Source: Opitutaceae bacterium (GTDB lineage Bacteria; Verrucomicrobiota; Verrucomicrobiia; Opitutales; Opitutaceae). Taken from it: DNA of 25,859 nucleotides. A program made the translations under genes and the position numbers. Shown one piece after another: positions 6,208-15,478 of this stretch. Below the pieces are notes generated by a model. That model worked only from the letters and a program-made list of their open reading frames with translations. It did not search any database and had not been told where the DNA came from. The stretch spans positions 1-25,859 of the forward strand of contig RGAX01000010.1 in NCBI GenBank assembly GCA_009919985.1, in the 5' to 3' direction. Position 1 is the stretch's first letter. Each line of letters opens with the position of its first letter.

Positions 6208-7902
6208 ATGATCGCTCCCGCCAAACCCGACCTCGTCACCGTCAACATCGACGGCCAGGAGATCGCCGTGCCCAAAGGCACCAACGTTATCGAGGCTGCC
6301 CGCCTGGTGAACGTCGACGTCCCGCATTATTGCTACCACCCGAAACTATCGGTTGTGGGTAATTGCCGCATGTGCCTGATTGAAATGGGCATGCCCGCCG
6401 TCGATCCCGCCACCAAGGCGCCGATCATGGACCCGGCCACCGGCAAGCAGAAGATCAACTGGATCCCTCGTCCCCAAATCGGCTGCGGCACCAACGTCTC
6501 CCCCGGCCTCCACGTCAAGACGACCTCTCCTATGGTCAAAGACGCCCGCGAAGGCGTCATGGAGTTTCTGCTTATTAATCACCCGCTCGATTGCCCAATC
6601 TGCGATCAAGCCGGCGAATGTAAACTCCAGGAACAAGCCACCGGTTACGGTCGCGGCTACTCCCGTTTCGTTGAACAAAAAAACGTTAAACCCAAGCGCA
6701 CCCAACTCGGGCCCCGCGTCACCCTTGACGACGAGCGCTGCATTCTCTGCTCCCGCTGCATCCGATTCTCTAAGGAAATCGCCCAAGACGACGTCCTCGG
6801 CTTTGTCGATCGGGGCAGTTACTCGACGCTCACCTGCTACCCGGGCAAGAAACTCGAGAATAATTACTCGCTCAACACCGTCGACATCTGCCCGGTCGGC
6901 GCGCTCACCAGCACCGATTTCCGCTTTAAGATGCGTGTCTGGTTTCTTAAGCAGACCAACGCCATCGACACCGAATCCTCCGTCGGCGCCAACACCCTCG
7001 TCTGGTCCCGCGAGGGCACGATCTATCGCATTACTCCGCGTCGCAACGACGAGGTGAACGATACCTGGCTCGCCGACAGCGCCCGCGTACTTTATAAGGC
7101 TGTCAAAGCCGCTGATCGCCTCGCTGCCACCGAGACCATTGAAGTCCTCGTGGCTCGTGCGGCCGCGCTCTTCAAATCTACGCCCGGCGCCATCGCCGTC
7201 GTTGGCTCCGCTCGCAGCACGGTGGAAGAACAATTCTTCACCCGCCACCTCGCCACCGCGCTCAAAGCTTCCGCGCAACTCGTCAGCCGAGTAGGGCAGG
7301 GCGACAAGCTGCTCATCTCCGCTGACCGTAACCCCAACGTCCGCGGCGCTCTTGTCACCGGCCTCATTAAGACTTTGCCTGCGCAGCAACTCACCGACCT
7401 CGCCGCACAAATCGACGCCGGCAAAATCAAAGTTGTCGTCGCCATCAACGAAGACCTCGCCGCCGCTGGCCTCACCGCCGCGCAGCTTGCGAAAGTTTCT
7501 ATCGTTTACCTCGGCGCCCACGCCAATGCCACCAGCGCCGCCGCGAAAGTCGTGTTCCCGACGCTCACCGTCTTTGAAAAGAGTGGCACGTACGTAAACC
7601 AACAGTTCCGCATCCAGAAAACCCTCAAAGCCGTTCCTGCGGCCGCCGGTGCGACCGACGACCTTGTTGTCCTCGCCCAGTTGGTCGCCGCCGCTGGTGG
7701 GGCCGCGCTCCCCGCCGAACTCGGCTTGCTCTGGAAAGTTATCGCGGCCGAAGTCCCCGCGCTCGCGACGATGACCTTCGCCAATCTCCCCGAGACCGGC
7801 TTGGTGCTCGATGCCACGCCGTACGCCGCGTTGCCCTTTGTCGAAGGCGAGACCCTCCACTATAAACCCGCGCAACCCGCCGTTGCCGCTGCGACCGCCT
7901 GA
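6208..7902 (+). CDS. nuoG: NADH-quinone oxidoreductase subunit G (NuoG), short form without N7
   Basis: This 564-residue, 75-kDa-type subunit carries the electron wire from N3 toward NuoI. Ligands seen are C42, C53, C56 and C93 for 2Fe-2S N1b; H125, C129, C132 and C138 for N5; and C178, C181, C184 and C228 for N4. The molybdopterin-oxidoreductase-like region begins near residue 245. It lacks the cysteines of the optional cluster N7: A261 is in VGANTLV and A289 in WLADSAR, where N7 types have Cys. The protein is much shorter than E. coli NuoG (about 900) or Thermus (about 780), so the C-terminal domain is reduced and Ala-rich. Function as a structural and electron-transfer subunit is secure. 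Confidence 0.95.
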   Translation: MIAPAKPDLVTVNIDGQEIAVPKGTNVIEAARLVNVDVPHYCYHPKLSVVGNCRMCLIEMGMPAVDPATKAPIMDPATGKQKINWIPRPQIGCGTNVSPGLHVKTTSPMVKDAREGVMEFLLINHPLDCPICDQAGECKLQEQATGYGRGYSRFVEQKNVKPKRTQLGPRVTLDDERCILCSRCIRFSKEIAQDDVLGFVDRGSYSTLTCYPGKKLENNYSLNTVDICPVGALTSTDFRFKMRVWFLKQTNAIDTESSVGANTLVWSREGTIYRITPRRNDEVNDTWLADSARVLYKAVKAADRLAATETIEVLVARAAALFKSTPGAIAVVGSARSTVEEQFFTRHLATALKASAQLVSRVGQGDKLLISADRNPNVRGALVTGLIKTLPAQQLTDLAAQIDAGKIKVVVAINEDLAAAGLTAAQLAKVSIVYLGAHANATSAAAKVVFPTLTVFEKSGTYVNQQFRIQKTLKAVPAAAGATDDLVVLAQLVAAAGGAALPAELGLLWKVIAAEVPALATMTFANLPETGLVLDATPYAALPFVEGETLHYKPAQPAVAAATA

Positions 7903-7916
7903 ACCGAAGCGCCGCC

Positions 7917-9077
7917 ATGTTCGACTTCTACTTCGAAATTCCGCACGTCATCCGCCTGATTTTGCAAGGCCTCGCCGTGATCATGGTGATCTTCCCGATC
8001 GCCGGCGCGTGCTCGATGGCTGAGCGCAAGGTCGCCGCCTGGATTCAAGACCGCCCCGGCCCCAACCGCGCCACCGTGCCGTGGGTCGCGTGGATTCCGT
8101 TCCTCGGTAAATTCCTGCAACGTCTCGGCGTGTTTCACGTCATGGCCGACGGCGGTAAGATGATGTTTAAGGAAGATTCACTGCCCGGGCATGTGAACAA
8201 ATTCTACTTCGTGCTCGCGCCCATCGTTGCGATGATTCCCGCGCTCACGACCGTCGTCGCGGTGCCTTTCGGTGCGTATTTCGATGCGGCGGGCAAACTA
8301 ATCCCGCTCGGGCTAGCGCCGCTTGATATCGGCATGTTGGCCGTGTTCGCGGTGTCGTCCTTGGGGGTTTACTCCGCAATTCTCGCCGGCTGGGCCTCGA
8401 ATTCCAAATACCCTTTTCTTGGTAGTGTCCGCGCCTCGGCGCAGCTCATCTCGTACGAACTTTCGATGACGCTCGCTGTTCTGCCGGTATTTCTCTGGGT
8501 CAACGCGCCCGGTACCGAAGGCACGATGGGCTTCGCCCGCGTCGTCGAGTTCCAAAGCCAGCCCGGTTTCCTTGGTGGCATGTGGTTTGGTTTTCTGATG
8601 CCGATCTCAGCCTTTATTTTTCTTGTCGCGCTCTTCGCTGAAACAAATCGCCAGCCCTTCGACACCGTCGAATCCGAGTCGGATCTGGTCGGCAGTTTTC
8701 ATACGGAATACGGCGCGTTTAAATGGGGTCTGTTCTTCGTCGCGGAGTATTCGCACATGATCGTGGGCTCCGCTGTATTCATGCTGCTCTTTGGCGGCGG
8801 TTGGAACCCGCTCCCGTGGGTCTCGCTCGCGACGGCCGTGGATATCCTCGGCACGTTCCTGCCGTTTGCGCACGCGCCGCTCTTTGTTGGGATTTTGTCC
8901 ATCGCCATCTTCATGGGCAAGGTGCTCGCGATGATCTTCTTCTTTATGTGGGTGCGCTGGACGCTCCCGCGTTTTCGCTACGACCAAGTCATGAAGATCG
9001 GCTGGCAGAAATTGCTGCCGCTCTCCATCGCCAACCTCCTCTTCTACGCGATCGCCATCGCGTTGATTCAAAAGTAA
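7917..9077 (+). CDS. nuoH: NADH-quinone oxidoreductase subunit H (NuoH)
   Basis: This 386-residue membrane subunit joins the peripheral arm to the proton-pumping arm and forms the floor of the quinone chamber. The conserved loop is present: AETNRQPFDTVESESDLVGS, followed by FHTEYGAFKWGLFFVAEY. The N-terminal AERKVAAWIQDRPGPNR, the typical cytoplasmic loop after the first helix, is also intact. About eight hydrophobic segments are visible. The gene follows nuoG after 14 bases. Confidence 0.96.
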   Translation: MFDFYFEIPHVIRLILQGLAVIMVIFPIAGACSMAERKVAAWIQDRPGPNRATVPWVAWIPFLGKFLQRLGVFHVMADGGKMMFKEDSLPGHVNKFYFVLAPIVAMIPALTTVVAVPFGAYFDAAGKLIPLGLAPLDIGMLAVFAVSSLGVYSAILAGWASNSKYPFLGSVRASAQLISYELSMTLAVLPVFLWVNAPGTEGTMGFARVVEFQSQPGFLGGMWFGFLMPISAFIFLVALFAETNRQPFDTVESESDLVGSFHTEYGAFKWGLFFVAEYSHMIVGSAVFMLLFGGGWNPLPWVSLATAVDILGTFLPFAHAPLFVGILSIAIFMGKVLAMIFFFMWVRWTLPRFRYDQVMKIGWQKLLPLSIANLLFYAIAIALIQK

Positions 9078-9096
9078 TTTTCAACCGAACCGCGCC

Positions 9097-9639
9097 ATGG
9101 CCGTAATCACCGTCGAACGCAAGCCGCTCACCTTTCTCGAGCGCACCTATCTCCCGCAGATCGCCGGCGGGTTGAAGACGACTTTCAAGCACCTCATCGC
9201 GCCGAAGAAAACGCTCGAGTATCCTGAGCAACGTCCGGCGATCCCGGTTGGTTATCGCGGCGTTCCGACGCTAGTGAAAGATCCCAATGGCCGCGAGAAA
9301 TGCGTCTCCTGCCAACTCTGCGAATTCGTCTGCCCGCCGAAAGCCATCCGCATCACCCCCGGTGAGATTCCCGCCGATCAAGCGGATCGCGCGCACGTTG
9401 AGAAAGGCCCGCAAGCGTTCGATATCGACATGCTGCGCTGCATTTATTGCGGCCTGTGCCAGGAAGTTTGCCCCGAAGAAGCGATATTCCTTCAGAATCA
9501 ATTTTCGATGTCCGGCTACACCCGCGCCGAGATGGTGAACGACAAGGACCGCCTCTACGAACTCGGTGGCACCTTGCCCGATGCCCACCACAAATGGGAT
9601 AAGAAAAAAACCGCCGAAGAACACGGCAACGCCCACTAA
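9097..9639 (+). CDS. nuoI: NADH-quinone oxidoreductase subunit I (NuoI)
   Basis: This 180-residue ferredoxin-like subunit carries two 4Fe-4S clusters, N6a and N6b, that pass electrons from NuoG to N2 in NuoB. Both motifs are complete: C69-x2-C72-x2-C75-x3-C79-P and C115-x2-C118-x2-C121-x3-C125-P. An amphipathic N-terminal helix (residues 10-35) would lie on the membrane. The tail is Lys/His-rich. A 65-base gap to nuoJ, with a T7 run but no clear hairpin, is the longest gap inside the operon and falls where the peripheral-arm genes give way to membrane-arm genes. Confidence 0.96.
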   Translation: MAVITVERKPLTFLERTYLPQIAGGLKTTFKHLIAPKKTLEYPEQRPAIPVGYRGVPTLVKDPNGREKCVSCQLCEFVCPPKAIRITPGEIPADQADRAHVEKGPQAFDIDMLRCIYCGLCQEVCPEEAIFLQNQFSMSGYTRAEMVNDKDRLYELGGTLPDAHHKWDKKKTAEEHGNAH

Positions 9640-9704
9640 TCCAGCGTTGCCCGTTCTTCGCTTCGCCTTCATCACCGAATTTTTTTAAGCCCGACCCGAC
9701 CGAC

Positions 9705-10217
9705 ATGGCCCAATTTCTCTTCCTGCTTTTCGCGATCTTCACGGTGCTTTGCGCTGTGGGTGTCGTCGTGAACAAGAACGCCGTCAACGCGTCCATCTGT
9801 CTAATCCTTTGCCTTGTCGGCGTCGCCGGACTCTTCGTCCAGCTTGACGCCTACCTCTTGGCGTTTGTGCTCCTTTTAGTTTACGCGGGCGCCGTCGCCG
9901 CTTTGTTTTTATTCATCGTCATGTTGCTCGACGTGCAGGGTAAAGAAACCTTCGGTCTGCGCGGTTTCCGCACGATCGCGGGTTTTGTCGCCTTCGCGCT
10001 CTTGCTCGCCGGTATCGGCAGCGTCGCCTTGAAAGGCCAGATTGTAAGTTCGCCCCCTGTAAGTCTCGCCGGCGGCGCTCAACTGAAACTGTACGCTTAC
10101 CAATTATTCACGACCTACTTGTTGCCCGTGCAGATCATCGGTTTCCTTCTGTTGATCTCGATGCTCGGCGTGATCGTGCTCAGCAAGAAACACGAAATCG
10201 CGGAGGACACCAAATGA
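9705..10217 (+). CDS. nuoJ: NADH-quinone oxidoreductase subunit J (NuoJ)
   Basis: This 170-residue membrane subunit is of the ND6 type, with about five hydrophobic helices. The family core YAGAVAALFLFIVMLLDV, containing the helix with the pi-bulge region used in coupling, is present near residues 60-80. The stop overlaps the nuoK start (10214-10217). It helps to form the proton path next to NuoH and NuoK. Confidence 0.94.
   Translation: MAQFLFLLFAIFTVLCAVGVVVNKNAVNASICLILCLVGVAGLFVQLDAYLLAFVLLLVYAGAVAALFLFIVMLLDVQGKETFGLRGFRTIAGFVAFALLLAGIGSVALKGQIVSSPPVSLAGGAQLKLYAYQLFTTYLLPVQIIGFLLLISMLGVIVLSKKHEIAEDTK
10202..10206 (+). promoter_or_regulatory. Shine-Dalgarno site of nuoK
   Basis: GGAGG lies seven bases before the nuoK ATG at 10214, inside the end of nuoJ. 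It is the only strong Shine-Dalgarno match before any of the 13 nuo starts, so it stands out from the rest of the operon. Confidence 0.7.
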
Positions 10218-10522
10218 TGACCGCCAGTCTCAACGCCTACGTGATCGTAAGTGCCGTGCTGTTTGCCATCGGCTTCTTTGGCGTGCTCATTCGACGCAAC
10301 ACCTTGATCGTCTTCATGAGTCTCGAGCTGATGCTCATCGCCTCGACGCTCGCGCTTGTCGCCTTCTCGCGTGTCAACGGCACGATGGATGGTAATGTCT
10401 TTGTCTTTTTCATCCTCACGGTCGCGGCCGCCGAGGTCGCCGTCGGTCTCGCCATCATCGTCGCGCTTTTCCGCCGCCGACAGACGGTGCAGATAGACCA
10501 GCTCGACACCCTGAAGAACTGA
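10214..10522 (+). CDS. nuoK: NADH-quinone oxidoreductase subunit K (NuoK)
   Basis: This 102-residue three-helix membrane subunit is of the ND4L type. The two buried glutamates essential for proton transfer are present: E38 in MSLELML and E74 in AAAEVAVGLAI. The start overlaps the nuoJ stop; two ATG codons occur in tandem and the first fits the Shine-Dalgarno spacing. The spacer to nuoL is five bases. Confidence 0.95.
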   Translation: MMTASLNAYVIVSAVLFAIGFFGVLIRRNTLIVFMSLELMLIASTLALVAFSRVNGTMDGNVFVFFILTVAAAEVAVGLAIIVALFRRRQTVQIDQLDTLKN

Positions 10523-10527
10523 CGCCG

Positions 10528-12411
10528 ATGACCATGCTCCAGCACGCTCTCCTTGTTTTGCTGCTCCCGCTCGCTTCGGCGGCGGTGATCGCGCTTTGCC
10601 TGCGCCGCTCTGGCGGTATCGCCTCGATTTTATCGACGCTCACGGCTGCTGCTATCGCTGGCCTCGCTCTTCTGCTCGCGCTTAATAATGAGCGCTTCAG
10701 CGAATCCTTCGAGTGGCTCCGCTTGGGCAACTTCGCCCTCTCGATCGGCTTTAAGTTCGATGACCTCGCCGCGCTGATGTTGGTGATCGTTGGCATCGTC
10801 GGTCTCTGCGTTCACGTCTTCTCGCTCGGCTACATGCACGAAGACGCGGCCAAGGCCCGCTACTTCGGCGGTCTCTCCATCTTCATGTTTTCGATGCTCG
10901 GCATCGTGTTCGCCGATAATCTTTTCATGATGTTCATTTTTTGGGAGCTCGTCGGCTTCAGCTCCTACTTGCTCATTAACCACTGGCATGAAAATGCCGC
11001 GCCCGCCGCCGCCTCCAAGAAAGCCTTTATCGCTAACCGCGTCGGCGACTTTGGTTTCCTCCTCGGCATCGTGATGTGTTACTGGGCCAACGGCACCGTT
11101 AACTTCTCCGAACTCGCCACCAAGGCCGACACGCACGCCCTCGTTATCAGCACTGCGATCCCGCTACTCCTGTTCTGCGGCGCGGTCGGCAAGTCTGCCC
11201 AGCTTCCCCTTCAAGTCTGGCTTCCCGACGCCATGGAAGGCCCGACGCCTGTCTCCGCTCTCATCCACGCGGCCACAATGGTTGCAGCCGGCATTTACAT
11301 GCTGTGTCGCATCAACGTTCTCATGGTGCCCGATGCGCTCACTGTTATCATGTGGACCGGTACCGCAACCGCGCTTTACGCCGCCCTCTGCGCCATCGTC
11401 CAGAGCGACATCAAAAAAGTGTTGGCGTATTCTACGCTCTCTCAACTCGGCTACATGGTCGCGGCGTTCGGCCTCGGCTCGTTGACCGTTTCGCACGCTC
11501 ACGGCACCGACACGCACACGCTCGTCCTCGCTGCCGGCGTTGGCGCTGCGATGTTTCACCTCACCACGCATGCCTTCTTTAAGGCCCTGATGTTCCTCGG
11601 TTCCGGCTCCGTCATCCACGGCTGCCACCACGAGCAAAACATCTTCCGCATGGGTGGCCTCGCGAAAAAAATGCCGTTCACCTTCGTCACCTTCACACTC
11701 GGTGTGGCGGCGATCATCGGTTTTCCGTTCCTTGCCGGCTTCTTCTCCAAAGACGCGATTCTCTACCTCGCTTTTGCCAACAATAAAGCCGTCTTCGCGG
11801 TTCTTGCTCTCACGGCCGTTCTCACATCGCTTTACATGGTGCGTCTCTGGAAAATTACCTTCCTCGGCGCTCCGCGCTCCGATGCCGCGTCGCACGCGCA
11901 CGAAGGCGGACTCACGCTCACGGCCCCGCTGCTCGTGCTCGCACTTCTGACCGTGATTGGCGGCTATACGGGGATTTATCCCGACGTGTTCTCCGGCGTG
12001 TTCGATCTCATCCCTGAGGCGCACGGTGCCGATCACACCGTGATCCTCCTCACTAGTCTTGCGGTCATGGTGCTCGGCGCTGGCGCCTCGCTCGCGCTTT
12101 ATGGTTCTACGGCGACGGATTCGCTCCAGCAAAAATCCCCCGGACTCTTCGGCGCGCTCACCGGCCTGCAGCTTTCCTTTGATCGCGGTTACGAATACTA
12201 CGTCGCGAAAGTTCAGCAGCGCTTCGCCCTTTTTCTTAATTTCCTCGAACAAATCTTCCTCGCCGGACTCATCGTTCGCGGCTTAGCCGGCATTGTCGGA
12301 TTGGTCGGCCTCGGGGCCCGTGCGCTCCATGTGGGTCGTCTCAACGTTTACGTTTACTGGTTCCTGCTCGGCATCGTGATCCTCTGGATCTACGCGACCT
12401 TCAATTTTTGA
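10528..12411 (+). CDS. nuoL: NADH-quinone oxidoreductase subunit L (NuoL)
   Basis: This 627-residue antiporter-like subunit at the far end of the membrane arm has about 16 hydrophobic helices. The charged residues of the proton channel are in place: E140 in FIFWELVGFSSY and K222 in GKSAQLPLQVWLPDAMEGPT, with the family stretch HAATMVAAGIYML next to it. The C-terminal part (about 540-627) includes the segment YYVAKVQQRFALFLNFLEQI, which would begin the long lateral helix that runs back along NuoM and NuoN, and a final membrane anchor. The length is normal. Confidence 0.96.
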   Translation: MTMLQHALLVLLLPLASAAVIALCLRRSGGIASILSTLTAAAIAGLALLLALNNERFSESFEWLRLGNFALSIGFKFDDLAALMLVIVGIVGLCVHVFSLGYMHEDAAKARYFGGLSIFMFSMLGIVFADNLFMMFIFWELVGFSSYLLINHWHENAAPAAASKKAFIANRVGDFGFLLGIVMCYWANGTVNFSELATKADTHALVISTAIPLLLFCGAVGKSAQLPLQVWLPDAMEGPTPVSALIHAATMVAAGIYMLCRINVLMVPDALTVIMWTGTATALYAALCAIVQSDIKKVLAYSTLSQLGYMVAAFGLGSLTVSHAHGTDTHTLVLAAGVGAAMFHLTTHAFFKALMFLGSGSVIHGCHHEQNIFRMGGLAKKMPFTFVTFTLGVAAIIGFPFLAGFFSKDAILYLAFANNKAVFAVLALTAVLTSLYMVRLWKITFLGAPRSDAASHAHEGGLTLTAPLLVLALLTVIGGYTGIYPDVFSGVFDLIPEAHGADHTVILLTSLAVMVLGAGASLALYGSTATDSLQQKSPGLFGALTGLQLSFDRGYEYYVAKVQQRFALFLNFLEQIFLAGLIVRGLAGIVGLVGLGARALHVGRLNVYVYWFLLGIVILWIYATFNF

Positions 12412-12418
12412 TCCTGCG

Positions 12419-13939
12419 ATGAGCACTCTGCCTTTCGATCCCCTCCTCGCCGCCATCTTCGCGCCGCTCGCCGTCGCGTTGGCCATCGCGTGCGGCCTGC
12501 CCAAGCGCTTCTCGGTGAAGCTCGCCTACGTCGGCTTCGGCCTGCCGCTGCTGCTCGCGCTGCACGTTTGGTTTTATTACGGCACTGCAGCGCAGACGCA
12601 CGGCTACGCGTTCCTCACGTCATATTCCACGGGCTTGGACAGTCTCGGTATCGGCCTGAAACTCGGCCTTAATGGCATTTCGCTCCCGCTGTTCGTGCTC
12701 GCCGGCATCGTCGGGTTTGCTGCCGGCATTTACGCTATCCAGTCAGGCGCCGAACGCCTGAAAATCTACCTCATGCTCCTGCTCGTGATGCAAGGCGGGC
12801 TGATGGGCGTTTTTGCCAGCGTGGATATCTTCTTTTTCTATTTCTTCCACGAACTCGCTCTTATCCCAACGTTTATCATGGTCGGTATCTGGGGTGGCCG
12901 GGACCGCAACTATGCGGCCATGAAGCTTACGATCTACCTTACGCTCGGCGCGATGCTTTCGCTTATCGGTCTGATCGCGCTCTATGTCAAAAGCGGCGCC
13001 CACAGTTTTGACCTAATCGAACTGCGCCGCGTGATCGCCGCCCAACCTCTTGAGGTTACGGTGCAACACAACATTTTCGGTCTCCTCGCCCTCGGCTTTG
13101 GCATTCTCGTTTCGCTCTGGCCGCTCCACACGTGGGCCCCACTCGGTTACGGTGCCGCGCCGAGCTCGGCCGCGATGCTCCACGCTGGTGTGCTTAAAAA
13201 ATTCGGACTCTACGGTCTTATCCAGATCGCACTCCCACTCTTGCCTGCCGGTCTCATTCAGTGGTCGCACCCTCTCGCTTGGCTCGCCGTCGTCGGTAAC
13301 GTCCTTGTGATCGGCTTCGTCACGATCGCCCAACGCGATCTCAAGCAGATGGTCGGTTACAGCTCAGTGATGCACATGGGTTATGCGTTCCTAGGTATCG
13401 CCGCGGGTTCGACCCTCGGGGTCGGTGGCGTCGTGTTGCTCATGGTCGCGCACGGCCTTTCGGTCGCGCTGATGTTCCTGCTGACCACCAGCGTTTATCA
13501 CCGCACCCACACCTTCGCGCTCGATGAGATGGGCGGACTTGCACAAAAAGCCCCGGTCTTGTCCGCGCTCTTCGTCGCTGCGACTTTCGCCGGCATCGGC
13601 CTGCCCGGCTTCGCCAACTTCTGGGGCGAACTCACCATTTTCGTCGCGCTTTGGAAATTTTCCCCGCTCATCACTATCCTCGCTGTCGCTGGTGTCGTGA
13701 TCTCCGCGGTGTACGGTCTGCGCGCCGCGGCCCGCGTCTTCTTTGGCCCCGCCAGCCCGGAGTTCACTAAGATCGCCGCTGAGCATCCCGTCTCCGACCT
13801 GCGCTGGAGTGAACGTCTCCCGGCCCTGATCCTTCTTGCTGCTCTCATGTTCATCGGCTTCTGGCCGAAGTCCCTCTCCACCGCCCTCGATGCCACGCTC
13901 TCGCCCGCGCCCGCCGGGCAGGTCGGCGCCGCCAAGTAA
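12419..13939 (+). CDS. nuoM: NADH-quinone oxidoreductase subunit M (NuoM)
   Basis: This 506-residue antiporter-like proton-pumping subunit has about 14 hydrophobic helices. The key glutamate E145 is in FFHELALIPTFIMVG. The central lysine region HAGVLKKFGLYG (K260/K261) and the WPLHTWAPLGYGAAPSSAAM helix are also present. The gene lies between nuoL and nuoN with spacers of 7 and 12 bases. No Shine-Dalgarno sequence is visible before the ATG. Confidence 0.96.
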   Translation: MSTLPFDPLLAAIFAPLAVALAIACGLPKRFSVKLAYVGFGLPLLLALHVWFYYGTAAQTHGYAFLTSYSTGLDSLGIGLKLGLNGISLPLFVLAGIVGFAAGIYAIQSGAERLKIYLMLLLVMQGGLMGVFASVDIFFFYFFHELALIPTFIMVGIWGGRDRNYAAMKLTIYLTLGAMLSLIGLIALYVKSGAHSFDLIELRRVIAAQPLEVTVQHNIFGLLALGFGILVSLWPLHTWAPLGYGAAPSSAAMLHAGVLKKFGLYGLIQIALPLLPAGLIQWSHPLAWLAVVGNVLVIGFVTIAQRDLKQMVGYSSVMHMGYAFLGIAAGSTLGVGGVVLLMVAHGLSVALMFLLTTSVYHRTHTFALDEMGGLAQKAPVLSALFVAATFAGIGLPGFANFWGELTIFVALWKFSPLITILAVAGVVISAVYGLRAAARVFFGPASPEFTKIAAEHPVSDLRWSERLPALILLAALMFIGFWPKSLSTALDATLSPAPAGQVGAAK

Positions 13940-13951
13940 CGCTTCACCGCA

Positions 13952-15460
13952 ATGGATATTTCGGTCCTTCAAACCCTAGCCAGTCGCAACCTATGGGGCG
14001 CCATCACCCCCGAGATTCTCCTCGGCGGTCTCGCCCTTGTGCTGCTCGTCATCGAGCTCTTGTTCCCCAAAGAACACGGCCGCATCGTGCCGGTAGCCGC
14101 ACTTGTCGGCCTGGTGACCATCCTTGGCGGGGTGCTGTTCAATGCTCCCTCCGCTTATCTCAACCAAGAGACTTTCAATGGCCTGCTCCTGCACACGCAC
14201 GGTGGCCAAGTCATGCGCGTGTTCTTTCTACTCGCCGCGATTATGGTCTGCCTGATCGCTCGGGTGAGTCTGGCGAAACAGTCGCTGCCGCGCGTTGAGT
14301 TTTACCACATCGTGCTCGTGGTCACCGCCGCGATGATGCTCCTCGCGCAGTCCAATCATCTCGTGTTGTTCTTCGTCGCGCTCGAGACGGTCACGATCGG
14401 CCTGTACATTTTAGTCAGCTACTACCGCACTTCACTTACGCTCGAGGCTGGCCTTAAATACCTCGTCATGGGAGCGCTCAGCTCCTCGCTCATGCTCTTC
14501 GGTATCGTTCTTCTCTACGGAGTCGCTGGCAACCCTGCGCTTCCCGCGCACACCGCGCAGAGCATGCATTACGGCCAACTCGCCGCGTTCCTCGCCGCCA
14601 ACCCCCATAACTTTCTCGCCAGCATCGGTATTGTTCTCGTGCTCGCCGGCGTCGCCTTTAAAATCGGCGCGTTCCCGTTCCAAATCTGGGTGCCCGACGT
14701 CTATCAAGGTGCGCCCACGCCCGTGACCGCGTTCCTTGCTGTCTCGTCTAAAGCCGTCGGTTTCACCGCGCTGCTTGCGCTCGCGGGCACAGTCTTCGCC
14801 AGTTACGCTTGGCTTGTCGCTCCGGTGCTCACCTTCTTCGCCGCGACTACGCTCTTGTTTGGTAACTTCGCCGCGCTCACGCAGCACAACGTCAAACGCC
14901 TCATCGGTCTCTCCGGTGTTTCCCACGCCGGTTTCCTGCTACTCGGCGTCGCCGCTGTAAGTCGCGCTCCGATGGCTGTCGGTGCGATTTATTTCTACCT
15001 CTTCGCCTACCTGCTCGCCTCGTTCGCCGTGTTTGGCGTGATGGCCCACGTCGCTGGCGCCAACGACGCCGATCAAGAACTCGATCACTACGCCGGCCTC
15101 GCCAAGGACCGCCCGTTCCTCGCGCTCGTCCTCGCCCTCGGCCTCGGCTCGCTTGCGGGCATCCCACCGCTGGTCGGGTTCATGGGCAAGTTGTTCATCT
15201 TCATCGCGGCCTTCCAGGCCGGCCTCTACGGCTTGCTCGCCATCGCGGTCATCGGCGTCGTCGTTTCGATCTACTATTATTTCGGTTGGATCAAAGCCGC
15301 CTTCTTCGAGACGTGGGGCAAGTCCGCTGATGCACCTGCGCACCCCGAGCGTACGCCGGTTGATTTCGTCACCGGCTTCGCCCTCAGTGCGCTCGCGCTC
15401 GCCGTCGTTGTCCTCGGTTTTTACCAAGGCCCGCTCGGCGCCTGGCTCTCAGCCCGCTGA
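13952..15460 (+). CDS. nuoN: NADH-quinone oxidoreductase subunit N (NuoN)
   Basis: This 502-residue antiporter-like subunit lies nearest to NuoK in the membrane arm. Features seen are FFVALETVTIGLYILVSYYR with its conserved Glu, the broken-helix segment FKIGAFPFQIWVPDVYQGAP, and AFLAVSSKAVGF with the central lysine. The TGA at 15458 ends the complex I gene set. No terminator follows, and the next gene begins 18 bases later on the same strand, so read-through into the DUF429 and thyX-like genes is likely. Confidence 0.95.
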   Translation: MDISVLQTLASRNLWGAITPEILLGGLALVLLVIELLFPKEHGRIVPVAALVGLVTILGGVLFNAPSAYLNQETFNGLLLHTHGGQVMRVFFLLAAIMVCLIARVSLAKQSLPRVEFYHIVLVVTAAMMLLAQSNHLVLFFVALETVTIGLYILVSYYRTSLTLEAGLKYLVMGALSSSLMLFGIVLLYGVAGNPALPAHTAQSMHYGQLAAFLAANPHNFLASIGIVLVLAGVAFKIGAFPFQIWVPDVYQGAPTPVTAFLAVSSKAVGFTALLALAGTVFASYAWLVAPVLTFFAATTLLFGNFAALTQHNVKRLIGLSGVSHAGFLLLGVAAVSRAPMAVGAIYFYLFAYLLASFAVFGVMAHVAGANDADQELDHYAGLAKDRPFLALVLALGLGSLAGIPPLVGFMGKLFIFIAAFQAGLYGLLAIAVIGVVVSIYYYFGWIKAAFFETWGKSADAPAHPERTPVDFVTGFALSALALAVVVLGFYQGPLGAWLSAR

Positions 15461-15478
15461 GTTTCGTTGGTCGCCGCC

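Noticed and set aside
6346..7875. Long minus-strand open frame (509 codons) opposite nuoG, and a similar one opposite nuoL
   Set aside because: Both are shadows in GC-rich coding DNA: Gly/Glu/Arg/Asp-rich, no domains, and complete overlap with conserved nuo genes.
9640..9704. 65-base gap with T7 run between nuoI and nuoJ as an internal terminator or promoter
   Set aside because: No hairpin and no convincing -35/-10 pair seen.
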